The position numbers were made by a program, and so were the translations under genes. Positions 19,461 through 27,952 of a DNA stretch of 64,000 bases are shown piece by piece (the first letter of the stretch is position 1; the number at the start of each line of letters is the position of its first letter). The DNA is taken from contig NZ_RPDH01000002.1 in assembly GCF_003813775.1 (NCBI RefSeq), positions 744,001-808,000 of the forward strand, written 5' to 3'. Origin of the DNA: Chitinophaga lutea (GTDB lineage: Bacteria > Bacteroidota > Bacteroidia > Chitinophagales > Chitinophagaceae). The notes under the pieces are model-generated. The model was given only the letters and a program-made list of their open reading frames with translations. It had not been told where the DNA came from and ran no database searches.

Positions 19461-19790
19461 ATGAGTAATACAACACCGATATCTTTCCAGGAGTTGCCGT
19501 CGAGGCAGACCGTACCGGGCATGACCGGCCGTTTTATCCATGGCGAACAGCATACGCTGGCTTACTGGGAAGCGGAAGCCGGCACGGTACTGCCGGTGCA
19601 CCAGCACCCGCACGAACAGATGACCTATGTACTGTCCGGCACGCTGGAAATGGAACTGAACGGCGTCAAACATACGCTGCAGGCGCACGATGTGGTGGTG
19701 ATACCGCCCCACACGCCGCATGGCGGCTATGCCGTTACGGCGTGCAGGCTGATCGATTCATTCGCCCCCGTGAGGGAAGATTACAAATAA
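19461..19790 (+). CDS. Cupin domain protein
   Basis: The 109-residue product is a single small beta barrel with both cupin motifs: motif 1 PVHQHPHEQMTYVLSGTLEM (about 46-65) and motif 2 VVIPPHTPHGGYA (about 79-91). His, His, Glu and His provide a metal site. It is a stand-alone sugar- or metal-binding cupin of unknown substrate. It starts 4 bases after the TPR membrane protein ends and stops 3 bases before the next gene, so it is in the same operon. Confidence 0.85.
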   Translation: MSNTTPISFQELPSRQTVPGMTGRFIHGEQHTLAYWEAEAGTVLPVHQHPHEQMTYVLSGTLEMELNGVKHTLQAHDVVVIPPHTPHGGYAVTACRLIDSFAPVREDYK

Positions 19791-19793
19791 ACT

Positions 19794-21644
19794 ATGCGCA
19801 CTTTACTCCACTGTCTGCTTTTTTGCTGCCTGCCGGTACTGGCCGCGGCGCAGGACACCCTATTCCGCTTCGCCCTGGTCACCGACACGCACGTAGGCGT
19901 GCAGACGGGCCAGGAAGACCTCGAACGCACGGTTGCCGATCTCAACAACCAGCCGCAGCTCGACTTCGTGATTTTCTCCGGCGATGTGACCGAGTTCGGC
20001 ACCGACCAGGAACTACAACTGGCCAAAAGCATCATCAGCCGGCTGCAGAAACCCTGGTACATCATTCCCGGCAACCACGACACCAAATGGTCCGAAAGCG
20101 GCTGCAATTCGTTCCGTACCGTCTTCGGCGACGAAACCTTCAGCTTTGTGCACAAAGGATACTGGTTCATCGGCACCAACTGCGGCCCCAACATGCGGAT
20201 GGGCCCCGGGCAGGTGCCGCGCGAAAACCTCGTGTGGCTCGACGAACAGCTGAAAAAACCGCAGTACAGACAATTGCCGGTGATCTATGTGAACCACTAC
20301 CCGCAGGACGAAGGACTGAACAACTGGTTCGATGTGCTCGACCGCCTGCGCGGCCGCGACGTGAAAGTGATGCTCTGCGGGCACGGCCATGCGAACAAAG
20401 CTTATAACTGGGAAGGTAAACCCGGTGTGATGTGCCGCTCCAACCTGCGCGCGAAAGCGGACATCGGCGGGTACAACATCGTGTCGCTGACGGCGGATTC
20501 TATCTACTTCAACGAACGCCGGCCCGGCGTCCGCACGTTGCCCGCCTGGCACCGTGTAGCGCAGCAGGGCCATGCCTGGATGAAAAATCCGCCGCGCCCC
20601 TCCTACGCCGTGAACGATACCTTCCCGCAGGTGAAGGTGAAGTGGATGGTGCAGGAAGCCGGTGATATGGGCAGCGCCGTGGCCGTTAACGGCAACCAGG
20701 TGATCTATACCAACACCAATGGCGGCATCAGCGCGGTGCAGCTGTCTACCGGCAAAAAACAATGGACGTTCGCCACCGGCGGGAAAATATATGCCACGCC
20801 GTTAGTGCACGGGCAATATGTGGTAGTGCCTTCCACCGACGGCTACGTGTACTGCCTGCAAACGCGTAACGGCCGCCTGGCCTGGAAGCAGCCTACCGGC
20901 AAAGCCATGGTATCGTCTGCCACCCTGTACAACGGCGCCGCCATCGTGGCCGGGTCCGACGGGCATTGCAGGGCCTGGGACATTCCCACCGGCCGCCTCC
21001 GGTGGGATTTCGACAGCGTGAAAGGTTTCGTGGAAACACGGCCCATGGTGTATCGCGACAAAATATATTTCGGCTCCTGGGGCAATTATTTTTATGCGCT
21101 GGATGCCAATACCGGCGCTCTCAGCTGGCGCTGGACCAACGGCGCCTCCAGCCGGATGTTCTCCCCGGCGGCCTGCTGGCCGGTAGCGGCGGACGGCAAG
21201 GCGTTCCTCGTCAGCCCCGACCGGTACATGACGGTGCTCGATACCGACAGCGGCCGCGAGATCTGGCGCGTGCAGGACACGGCGAACAATGTGCGGGAAT
21301 CGATGGGCATTTCGGCGGACAGCAGCCGCATCTATGCCAAAACCATGCAGGGCCGCGTGATTGCGCTGAACGCCCGCAGCGGACAAAGGGAGTTGCTGTG
21401 GAAATCGCCGCTGGAGCTGGGCTATGAAATCTGCCCTTCGCCCATCAACGAACTAAACGGCATCGTGTACATCGCCGGGCAATCCGGAGTGGTGACCGCA
21501 CTGTCCGCCAAAGACGGCAGCCGGGTATGGCAGCATAAATTTTCCAATTGTCTTGTCAATACCGTGCAGCCGGTCAATGCCACCACAGTGATCGCCTCTT
21601 CGATGGACGGCCGGCTGATCTGCCTGGAAGTAAAAGGTAATTGA
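19794..21644 (+). CDS. Secreted metallophosphoesterase fused to a PQQ-type beta-propeller
   Basis: The 616-residue product has a signal peptide (MRTLLHCLLFCCLPVLAAAQ). Residues about 24-250 form a calcineurin-like phosphoesterase with the metal motifs LVTDTHVG, SGDVTEFG, PGNHDTKW, NHYPQD and CGHGHANK. From about 290 onward come PQQ-like propeller blades with repeated GxVYCLQTRNGRLAW / YFYALDANTGALSWRW / MTVLDTDSGREIWRV / GVVTALSAKDGSRVWQ patterns. It should hydrolyse a phosphoester or sense a ligand in the periplasm. This is the last gene of the AAA-TPR-cupin run; whether those functions connect is unclear. It stops 2 bases before the convergent GNAT gene. Confidence 0.88.
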   Translation: MRTLLHCLLFCCLPVLAAAQDTLFRFALVTDTHVGVQTGQEDLERTVADLNNQPQLDFVIFSGDVTEFGTDQELQLAKSIISRLQKPWYIIPGNHDTKWSESGCNSFRTVFGDETFSFVHKGYWFIGTNCGPNMRMGPGQVPRENLVWLDEQLKKPQYRQLPVIYVNHYPQDEGLNNWFDVLDRLRGRDVKVMLCGHGHANKAYNWEGKPGVMCRSNLRAKADIGGYNIVSLTADSIYFNERRPGVRTLPAWHRVAQQGHAWMKNPPRPSYAVNDTFPQVKVKWMVQEAGDMGSAVAVNGNQVIYTNTNGGISAVQLSTGKKQWTFATGGKIYATPLVHGQYVVVPSTDGYVYCLQTRNGRLAWKQPTGKAMVSSATLYNGAAIVAGSDGHCRAWDIPTGRLRWDFDSVKGFVETRPMVYRDKIYFGSWGNYFYALDANTGALSWRWTNGASSRMFSPAACWPVAADGKAFLVSPDRYMTVLDTDSGREIWRVQDTANNVRESMGISADSSRIYAKTMQGRVIALNARSGQRELLWKSPLELGYEICPSPINELNGIVYIAGQSGVVTALSAKDGSRVWQHKFSNCLVNTVQPVNATTVIASSMDGRLICLEVKGN

Positions 21645-21646
21645 CG

Positions 21647-22168
21647 TTACACCTGGTCGAACCCGGCCGGGTAGATCACCCTGCCGGAAACGCCCTCCAG
21701 TGCACCGGGCTGCAGTTCCAGCGCCATAAAATTCTCGTCCGGCACCTCGTAGGCGGTTGTGATGCCCCACCGGGAGGCCGGCGCGAAACCGAATTTCGGG
21801 TAGTATTGCGCATGGCCGAGCACGATCACCGAGCCATATCCCAGTTCCTTTGCGGCCTTTAACCCGTCGTGCATCAGCTGGCTGCCGATGCCGGAATATT
21901 GCAGTACCGGCAGCGCGGCCATCGGTGCGAGGGCGAGACTGCCGAACACCTGGCCGTTATCCGCCGCAATTTTCAGTTTCGTGAACAGGATATGTCCTAC
22001 GATATCACCGTTCAGCTCCGCTACCAGCGAAAGCTCCGGGATGTAATGCTCACTTTCCCGCAGCAGGTCTACCAGCCTGCTTTCGTTCTCCTGCTCAAAA
22101 GCAGCGGCGTGGAGAGCGTACACGGCGGCTTTATCCGCCGCCTTTTCGGGACGTATCAACAATTTCAT
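21647..22168 (-). CDS. GNAT family N-acetyltransferase (YhbS-like)
   Basis: The 173-residue product starts MKLLIRPEKAADKAAVYALH. It has the GNAT core: SLVAELNGDIVGHILFTKLKI, the strand GSLALAPMAALPVLQYSGIGSQLM (acetyl-CoA binding loop Q-Y-S-G-I-G, comparable to Q/RxxGxG/A) and LGHAQYYPKFGFAPA, typical of the YhbS branch. The substrate is unknown. The frame is open 44 codons further upstream, but that part overlaps a terminator hairpin and does not look like protein, so I use 22168. Confidence 0.87.
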   Translation of the reverse strand: MKLLIRPEKAADKAAVYALHAAAFEQENESRLVDLLRESEHYIPELSLVAELNGDIVGHILFTKLKIAADNGQVFGSLALAPMAALPVLQYSGIGSQLMHDGLKAAKELGYGSVIVLGHAQYYPKFGFAPASRWGITTAYEVPDENFMALELQPGALEGVSGRVIYPAGFDQV

Positions 22169-22276
22169 ACAGGCAAAATAGGGATATTTGACGGCTTGTT
22201 CATACACAGAACGTGGTATGCCGACGAGCCGTAAAGGATTGTCAGGGCTCACTGCCATGACCCATAAACGGCGTAT

Positions 22277-22307
22277 AAAAAAGGCCGCACCTTGCGGCAC
22301 GGCCTTT
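22277..22307 (-). terminator. Intrinsic terminator of the DUF4139 gene
   Basis: On the minus strand a stem of AAAGGCCG (22300-22307) with CGGCCTTT (22280-22287) is followed by six T. It lies about 55 bases past the stop codon of the gene ending at 22362 and before the promoter of the GNAT gene. Confidence 0.8.
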
Positions 22308-22361
22308 CATTATTATAGCAGCATTTCCCGGCCCTTCTTTTCAGGCAACGGGGAAAGATGT

Positions 22362-23978
22362 TTACAGGTTCGCAATCACCTTATCCTTCGGATACTTCAC
22401 CGAATAACTCAGCCGCACTTTTTTCGTTTCGCCGGGCGCAATGCTCAGTTTCCAGGTCAGTACGCCGTTTTCGGTGTTCACCGCGGCATCGGACGACTCC
22501 AGCAGTTCCACTTCCATGTTTTTGTCGGTGGAGATCGGGTACTGGTCTTTGAGCAGCATATTGATCGCTTCTTTTTTGGCGTTCCGCACCCGTATTTCGT
22601 AAGTGAACACCTGGCGCTTCTGGTTGCCGAAGAATTTCACACCCGCCACGTCGGTGATTTTTTCCCGTTTTACGATCACCTTTTTATCGCGGCCCACGCT
22701 CAGGTTGAGGGTGTCGCCGGTGGCGTTCGGGTCGATGTACGATTTGCCGGCGTACATGTTTTCGAAGATGATGTTCGCCTCACCCGGCAGCAGGTTCAGC
22801 CTTTCATACTCCGTGATCTCCGCCATGAGAAACGCATCGGGATCGAGTTTGGGCACTGCGTAATATTTGTATTTCGCGGGTTGGGTGAATTCCTTCAGCG
22901 TTACGCTGTGCTGTTTGTTGTTGGACGCGATGTCGTACGGGATATCGATGTCGAACGTAGCGCTCAGCTGGTTTTCGTTCTGGGTGGTGTACGCATCCAC
23001 TCCGCCCGCCGCATCGGCAGCCACTGGCGGCGGCGGGGGCGCCATCATGGGGGCGCGGCTTTCCAGGCTCTGGATGGTGTTCTGGTAAGCCTGGCGTTTG
23101 GCCATCGCCATCTGCACCGGCAGCGCGTAACGCAGGAACCAGGCGGACATCACCGGCGCGGTGCCGTTCTGGGAAGGATTGCCGGTAGACAGGGTGAGCT
23201 TTACTTTCTTCCAGTCGATGCCCGTGCCCTGCATCACATTGGCCTTGTACACGATCTTCAGCGGGTCGGCGGCATTGTCTGCACGGAGGTCGTAATAAAC
23301 CGTCCAGTGCGCGTTCGGCGTGAGGTAATTGATGGCAAAGTCGGTCGTTACCGCATTGTTCGCCAGCACCTGCAGAAGCAGCTGTCCACCGGAAGCATCC
23401 GGGTTATCGGCCAGTTCCTTGAGCTGCTGCGCCAGGCGGTCGACCTGCTTCTGCTGCCCGGCTTCTTTTTCCAGCAGCAGCGCCACGCTGTTTTTCAGTT
23501 CCACCTGTTTGTTTTTATAATATTCGGCCAGCTTCATCAGTTCCGACACGGAGGTGCCGGCCGTGCCGCTTTTGAGTTCCTGGTTTTTATCGAGCAGCGC
23601 CATCGTCCCTTCTTCCGAGGTACGCAGGTTCCGTGTTCTGGTCAGGTCCCGCTGCGCGGCCTTCAGGCTGTCTTCCAGCTTCAGGTACGCCGGGCTTTTG
23701 GCCTCATTGTTCAGAAAGTTGCGCGCAAAGGTCGCGGACATGATGGTGATGCCCGGTCCGGTAGCGATCTGTACGCTGTTTTCGTCCAGCGCATTGGCGA
23801 CGTTGTTGATCACCACCTGGCTGGTGCCTTTGGGCAGGGTTACCCGGGCCTTGTGGGTCAGTTCCGCGCCCACCCTGAAAACAGTGGCGGATTCGAGGCC
23901 GGCATTGAACACCGCAGGGGCCTGTGCGGCGGCGCCCGAAGCGCACAAAACGGCAGCAGATAACAGTAAGTACTTCAT
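22362..23978 (-). CDS. Mucoidy inhibitor MuiA-like, DUF4139 domain protein
   Basis: The 538-residue secreted protein has signal peptide MKYLLLSAAVLCASGAAAQ. An N-terminal DUF4140-like region begins ESATVFRVGAELTHKARVTLPKG. A coiled coil follows at about 95-200 (LEDSLKAAQRDLTRTRNLR, NKQVELKNSVALLLEKEAGQQ). The C-terminal DUF4139 part contains HWTVYYDLRADNA, VKLTLSTGNPSQNG, VTLKEFTQPAKYKYYAVPKLD and AGVKFFGNQKRQVFTYEI. Its role is not established beyond a reported effect of a homologue on mucoid phenotype. It is a single-gene unit with its own terminator and a TAATATTG near-match to the -7 box at 24007-24014. Confidence 0.85.
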   Translation of the reverse strand: MKYLLLSAAVLCASGAAAQAPAVFNAGLESATVFRVGAELTHKARVTLPKGTSQVVINNVANALDENSVQIATGPGITIMSATFARNFLNNEAKSPAYLKLEDSLKAAQRDLTRTRNLRTSEEGTMALLDKNQELKSGTAGTSVSELMKLAEYYKNKQVELKNSVALLLEKEAGQQKQVDRLAQQLKELADNPDASGGQLLLQVLANNAVTTDFAINYLTPNAHWTVYYDLRADNAADPLKIVYKANVMQGTGIDWKKVKLTLSTGNPSQNGTAPVMSAWFLRYALPVQMAMAKRQAYQNTIQSLESRAPMMAPPPPPVAADAAGGVDAYTTQNENQLSATFDIDIPYDIASNNKQHSVTLKEFTQPAKYKYYAVPKLDPDAFLMAEITEYERLNLLPGEANIIFENMYAGKSYIDPNATGDTLNLSVGRDKKVIVKREKITDVAGVKFFGNQKRQVFTYEIRVRNAKKEAINMLLKDQYPISTDKNMEVELLESSDAAVNTENGVLTWKLSIAPGETKKVRLSYSVKYPKDKVIANL

Positions 23979-24123
23979 AAAAAACGCTGTTTTTAGGGTA
24001 AGGATGCAATATTAGTTAAAATTGCATATGCCCCTCCCCGTAGCCCCTGCCTAAAGAATTGTTAAAGTTAAACGGGCGGGCGGCGTTCATGATAAATATC
24101 ATCCCCAGCCCCACGGGATTCAG

Positions 24124-24131
24124 TAAATTTG
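24124..24131 (+). promoter_or_regulatory. -7 box TAAATTTG
   Basis: A perfect TAnnTTTG box lies 22 bases before the ATG at 24154, predicting a leader of about 19 bases. No clear TTTG is visible at -33. Confidence 0.5.
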
Positions 24132-24153
24132 CCCTACACCAAAACGAAAAGCG

Positions 24154-24693
24154 ATGAAAAGATTAATCCTCTCACTATCCGTAGTTGGTATGGGCCTGTT
24201 CAGCACTGCGGCGTTTGCCCAAAACGGCGTATACCTCACCGCAGCCGATTTCGCCAGTAAAAAATTAAGCTACAACGACGTGAATGCCCACATTCCTTTC
24301 CGTTATGGCAAAGTGAAAGTGAACGACGGCAACCGGACGCTGCTGCTCGACAAAAAAGACGTGTACGGCTACCGCCAGGGAAACCAGGATTACCGCATCA
24401 TCGGCAACCATTCCTATAAAGTGATGGACGCCGCCCACTTCCCGATTTACAGCCGCGTTGTGGAAACCTCCAAAGGCAAAGGCCGTATTTCCGAAACGCA
24501 GTATTTTTTCAGTGCGGCGCCCGGCAGCGAACTGCAGCCGCTCACCATCGCGAACCTGAAAAGAGCGTTCCCGGACAATGACCGTTTCCACCAGTTGCTC
24601 GACCTGCAGTTCCGCCACGACCAGGAACTGGTGTGGTACGACGACTTTTCGAAAGTTTACAAAGTGAAATCCATCTATACACAAGCGATCTAG
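24154..24693 (+). CDS. Secreted protein of unknown function
   Basis: The 179-residue product has a clean signal peptide (MKRLILSLSVVGMGLFSTAAFAQ) and a mature part of about 156 residues rich in Lys, Tyr and Asp. I do not recognise the family. Visible features are GVYLTAADFASKKLSY after the signal peptide, a KVKVNDGNRTLLLDKKDVYGY strand-turn-strand, and NLKRAFPDNDRFHQLLDLQF near the end. It should be a small periplasmic or outer-membrane-associated protein. It is transcribed alone, with a -7 box at 24124 and a strong terminator at 24719. Confidence 0.75.
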   Translation: MKRLILSLSVVGMGLFSTAAFAQNGVYLTAADFASKKLSYNDVNAHIPFRYGKVKVNDGNRTLLLDKKDVYGYRQGNQDYRIIGNHSYKVMDAAHFPIYSRVVETSKGKGRISETQYFFSAAPGSELQPLTIANLKRAFPDNDRFHQLLDLQFRHDQELVWYDDFSKVYKVKSIYTQAI

Positions 24694-24718
24694 TTGTTTT
24701 TAAGGTTATCAGTCGATG

Positions 24719-24746
24719 CGGGCGCCTGTACAGGCGCCCGTTTTTT
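24719..24746 (+). terminator. Intrinsic terminator after the unknown secreted protein
   Basis: CGGGCGCCTGT and its perfect complement ACAGGCGCCCG form an 11-base stem at 24719-24740, followed by six T. It lies inside the upstream extension of the following frame and so excludes start codons before it. Confidence 0.88.
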
Positions 24747-24803
24747 ATTGCACGGGCGGTCTTTTTTTTATATTTTGTACGCTTCACCCGGAAACTAACG
24801 ACT

Positions 24804-26978
24804 GTGCGACTCATTCCATGTTTACTCATCTGCCTGTGCTGCCTCCAGCTGCAGGCCCAGAAAAAGAACGGCGCTTACCAGCTTCACATCCGAAAGGCCA
24901 GCTCCCCCATCAAAATCGACGGCGTTGCCGATGAGCAGGCCTGGCGCGATGCGGAAGCGGCCTCCGACTTTTTCATGATCCTGCCCATGGACACGAGTTT
25001 CGCCAAAGTACGCACCGACGTGCGGATGGCGTACGACCAGCAGAACATCTACCTGCTGGTGGAAAACTTCAACGGTGCGCCGGGCCCGTACATGGTGGAA
25101 TCCCTCCGCCGCGACTTCGCCTTCCTCAAAAACGACAACTTCCTCCTGTTTATGGATCCCTTCGACGACCAGACCAACGGTTTCTCCTTCGGCGCCAATG
25201 CCGCCGGCGCGCAGTGGGACGGGCTGATGTACGACGGCGGCAAGGTGGATCTCAGCTGGGACAACAAATGGCATTCCGTGGTGAAGAACTATCCCGACAA
25301 ATGGGTGTTCGAAGCCGTCATCCCTTTTAAATCCATCCGGTACAAAAAAGGGATTACGCAGTGGGGCATCAACTTCGGCCGCAACGATCTCAAAACCACC
25401 GAAAAAAGCAGCTGGGCGCCCGTGCCGCGGCAGTTCCCGTCCGCATCGCTGGCCTATACCGGCGTACTGGTGTGGGATGTGCCGCCGCCCGACCCCGGCG
25501 CCAACATCTCGCTGATTCCTTACCTGCTGGGTGGCATCAACAAAGACTACCAAAGCGGCAAGCCGGAAAAGTGGCGCGGAGACGCCGGGCTCGACGCCAA
25601 GATCGCCGTTACCTCGTCCCTCAATCTCGACCTGACGGTGAATCCCGATTTTTCGCAGGTGGACGTGGATAAACAGGTGACCAACCTCGACCGTTTCGAG
25701 CTGTTTTTCCCCGAGCGGCGCCAGTTTTTCCTCGAAAACGGCGACCAGTTCACCAACTTCGGCTACGCCGGCATCCGCCCTTTCTTTTCGCGGCGTATAG
25801 GCCTGGGCGTGCCCATTCATTTCGGTGCGAGGTTAAGCGGTAAACTGAATAAAGACTGGCGGCTGGGGGTGATGAACATGCAAACCGGCAGCCAGTCCGC
25901 CACGTCGCTGCCGGCCCAGAACTTCACCGTAGCCGCGTTGCAACGCAGGGTGTTCGCGCGCTCGAACGTGGGGTTCCTCGCCATCAACAAGGAATCGATC
26001 AATTACAATCCCGATAAGGCCGCGCCCGGCGCGCCGGTGTATTCCCGCTATAACCGCAACTTCGGCCTGGAATACAACCTTGCCTCCGCCAATAACTTCT
26101 GGACCGGCAAGGCCATGATGCTGAAGTCGTTCAGTCCGGGTAAATCCGGCGCCGACTGGGCCCACGCCGCCAACCTGCAATACACCAGCCGCCAGTGGAA
26201 CATCAGCTGGCAGCACGAATACGTCGGGAAAAACTATACCGCCGAAGTGGGCTACGTGCCGCGTACCGGCTACATCAAACTGGTGCCGCAGATCACCCGC
26301 CTCTTTTTCCCGAAAAACGGGCCGGTGCTGAGCCACGGCCCGCAGATCACCTCCACCAGCTTCTTCGACGAAAAAATGCGGCGGACGGATAACGAACTGC
26401 TGACCTCCTACGGCCTCGTGTTCAGGAACCGGAACACGCTGACGCTCTGGGGCTCCAATACCTACATCAAGCTGCTGCAGCCTTTCGACCCTGTGAACAT
26501 CCGGAAAGACAGCCTGGCCGCCGGTACGCAGCACAACTGGAACACGGTGGGCGCAGACTATGTTTCCAAACCGCAGAGTTTGTTCACTTATTCGCTCAGC
26601 GCGCGGTACGGTGGTTATTATGCAGACGGGAAGCGGCTGACGTTTACCGGCGAATTCGGGTACCGTTTTCAGCCTTTCGTGAGCATCGCCCTCAGCGCCA
26701 ACTACAACAAACTGGATCTGCCACAGCCCTGGGGCCGCAACGACTTCTGGCTGGTAGGCCCCCGGCTCGACGTGACCATGACCAACACGCTTTTTTTCAC
26801 CGGGTTCATGCAGTACAACGAACAGATGAAGAACATGAACCTGAACACCCGTTTTCAGTGGCGTTACAGGCCCGCCTCCGACCTGTTCATCGTGTATACA
26901 GACAACTACCTGCCCGAGCCTTTTTATGTCAAGAACCGGGCATTGGTGGTGAAGCTCGTGTACTGGCTGAATATTTAA
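24804..26978 (+). CDS. DUF5916 outer-membrane protein with carbohydrate-binding family 9-like domain
   Basis: The frame is open from 24633, but the terminator at 24719-24746 lies inside that extension. I take the in-frame GTG at 24804, which gives signal peptide VRLIPCLLICLCCLQLQAQ and 724 residues. The N-terminal 200 residues are CBM9-like (IKIDGVADEQAWRDAEAA, FLLFMDPFDDQTNGFSFGANAAGAQWDG, WVFEAVIPFKSIRYKKG). The rest, from LNPDFSQVDVDKQVTNLDRFELFFPERRQFFLENG onward, matches DUF5916 and looks like an outer-membrane barrel with alternating strands, ending in VYWLNI. Its function is not established; a role in glycan binding or surface processing is possible. Confidence 0.83.
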   Translation: MRLIPCLLICLCCLQLQAQKKNGAYQLHIRKASSPIKIDGVADEQAWRDAEAASDFFMILPMDTSFAKVRTDVRMAYDQQNIYLLVENFNGAPGPYMVESLRRDFAFLKNDNFLLFMDPFDDQTNGFSFGANAAGAQWDGLMYDGGKVDLSWDNKWHSVVKNYPDKWVFEAVIPFKSIRYKKGITQWGINFGRNDLKTTEKSSWAPVPRQFPSASLAYTGVLVWDVPPPDPGANISLIPYLLGGINKDYQSGKPEKWRGDAGLDAKIAVTSSLNLDLTVNPDFSQVDVDKQVTNLDRFELFFPERRQFFLENGDQFTNFGYAGIRPFFSRRIGLGVPIHFGARLSGKLNKDWRLGVMNMQTGSQSATSLPAQNFTVAALQRRVFARSNVGFLAINKESINYNPDKAAPGAPVYSRYNRNFGLEYNLASANNFWTGKAMMLKSFSPGKSGADWAHAANLQYTSRQWNISWQHEYVGKNYTAEVGYVPRTGYIKLVPQITRLFFPKNGPVLSHGPQITSTSFFDEKMRRTDNELLTSYGLVFRNRNTLTLWGSNTYIKLLQPFDPVNIRKDSLAAGTQHNWNTVGADYVSKPQSLFTYSLSARYGGYYADGKRLTFTGEFGYRFQPFVSIALSANYNKLDLPQPWGRNDFWLVGPRLDVTMTNTLFFTGFMQYNEQMKNMNLNTRFQWRYRPASDLFIVYTDNYLPEPFYVKNRALVVKLVYWLNI

Positions 26979-27035
26979 ACTGGAACGCCCAGTTGACCGG
27001 GTGCATGTCCGCCCCGTCATTCCGCAAAGTCGGCC

Positions 27036-27199
27036 TTCAACGAAGGATGAACGAAGCTTCCCTGGAGGAGTAACGAAGGAATACCCCGGAGTTGATCGTT
27101 CGTTGGAGGTTCGTTCATCCTTCGTTGAAGCTTCGTTGAACTCCCGGGTGGGGCGTATCGTTGCGTAACGGGTTTACGTCCGGAGAAACAGTCCGGACG
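27036..27199. repeat. Complex inverted-repeat element in the gap 26979-27320
   Basis: The 342-base gap contains no gene I can support. TTCAACGAAGGATGAACGAA (27036-27055) is repeated as an exact inverse complement at 27110-27129, with 54 bases between. ACGAAGCTTC (27051-27060) and GAAGCTTCGT (27127-27136) form an overlapping second pair. Further ACGAAG and CTTCGTT units lie in between, so the segment can fold into a long stem. A second hairpin is CGTCCGG (27177-27183) with CCGGACG (27193-27199). There is no U-tract. It may be a dispersed repetitive palindromic element or a small RNA. Confidence 0.6.
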
Positions 27200-27320
27200 A
27201 AGGTTTACATCGTTGTCATTCATCCGCATAGCGGTTTGCAGGATGGGCCATACCGCTGAAAATACAGGCTGATGAACGGTTTCTCCCGTAAAAACCCTAT
27301 ATTATAGTAAATTCCCCGCC

Positions 27321-27905
27321 ATGAAAAGCTTTTTCCGGATAAAGACCAAGTTCAAGGTGTGTTGTCTGTTTATTGTGATTATAGTACTGGTGCTGCTCAA
27401 CAACCTGCGGGAGCGGAAAAGCATCAACCGGCTCGACCATTCCATCTCCGCCATTTACCAGGACCGGTTGCTGCCGGCCACTTACCTCTACGGTATAGCC
27501 AACCACCTGTACGAACAGCGCCTGATGGGCAGCGACGGGCATCCTGCGGCCATCGACAGCCTCGTTACCGTCTATGAAAGAACGTACCTCACACCCGATG
27601 AAAAGAAACAGTGGGTATCGTTCAAAGATCACCTTGCCCGGTACCGCGCCACTGCCGCCGCCGGCGATACGCTGGCCATGATGCGGGAGTTCCAGCTCAC
27701 CATCAACAACCTGAACGCCCTCAGCAGCATCCAGATCGGCGAAGGCAAGCTGCTGCAAACCGATTCCAAAAGCATCGTGAGCGGCTCTACCCTCAGCTCC
27801 AAACTGGAGCTCACCCTGCTCATCATCCTGGGCGTGCTGGCGATTGTACTGCTCGGGCTCACGGAGAAGGCGTTTAACCCGGCTGAACACCAGAGTCTGA
27901 ACTAA
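27321..27905 (+). CDS. Membrane protein with MCP-type four-helix-bundle sensor domain
   Basis: The 194-residue product has a first membrane helix at about 12-28 (VCCLFIVIIVLVLLNNL), an extracytoplasmic helical domain of about 130 residues (SINRLDHSISAIYQDRLLPATYLYGIANHLYEQ, HLARYRATAAAGDTL, EFQLTINNLNALSSIQIGEGKLL) and a second membrane helix at about 162-180 (LTLLIILGVLAIVLLGL). This is the layout of 4HB_MCP sensor domains in chemoreceptors and histidine kinases, but no HAMP, kinase or signalling domain follows. It may be a stand-alone sensor. No partner kinase is nearby. Confidence 0.68.
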   Translation: MKSFFRIKTKFKVCCLFIVIIVLVLLNNLRERKSINRLDHSISAIYQDRLLPATYLYGIANHLYEQRLMGSDGHPAAIDSLVTVYERTYLTPDEKKQWVSFKDHLARYRATAAAGDTLAMMREFQLTINNLNALSSIQIGEGKLLQTDSKSIVSGSTLSSKLELTLLIILGVLAIVLLGLTEKAFNPAEHQSLN

Positions 27906-27952
27906 AATCCCTTACCTTTATACCTCATTTTTCAAGAGGAAAAGCGTAGCGG

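Noticed and set aside
22188..23963. 591-codon open frame antisense to the DUF4139 gene
   Set aside because: The reverse strand has a signal peptide, coiled coil and domain signature; this frame is rich in Phe, His and Arg without motif.
24633..24803. 57-codon upstream extension of the DUF5916 gene
   Set aside because: It overlaps the previous gene and contains a strong terminator; the GTG at 24804 gives a proper signal peptide.
26858..27229. Two small frames across the inverted repeat, both containing LQRRMNE
   Set aside because: The shared peptide comes from the inverted repeat being read on each strand; neither frame has a start or domain consistent with a gene.
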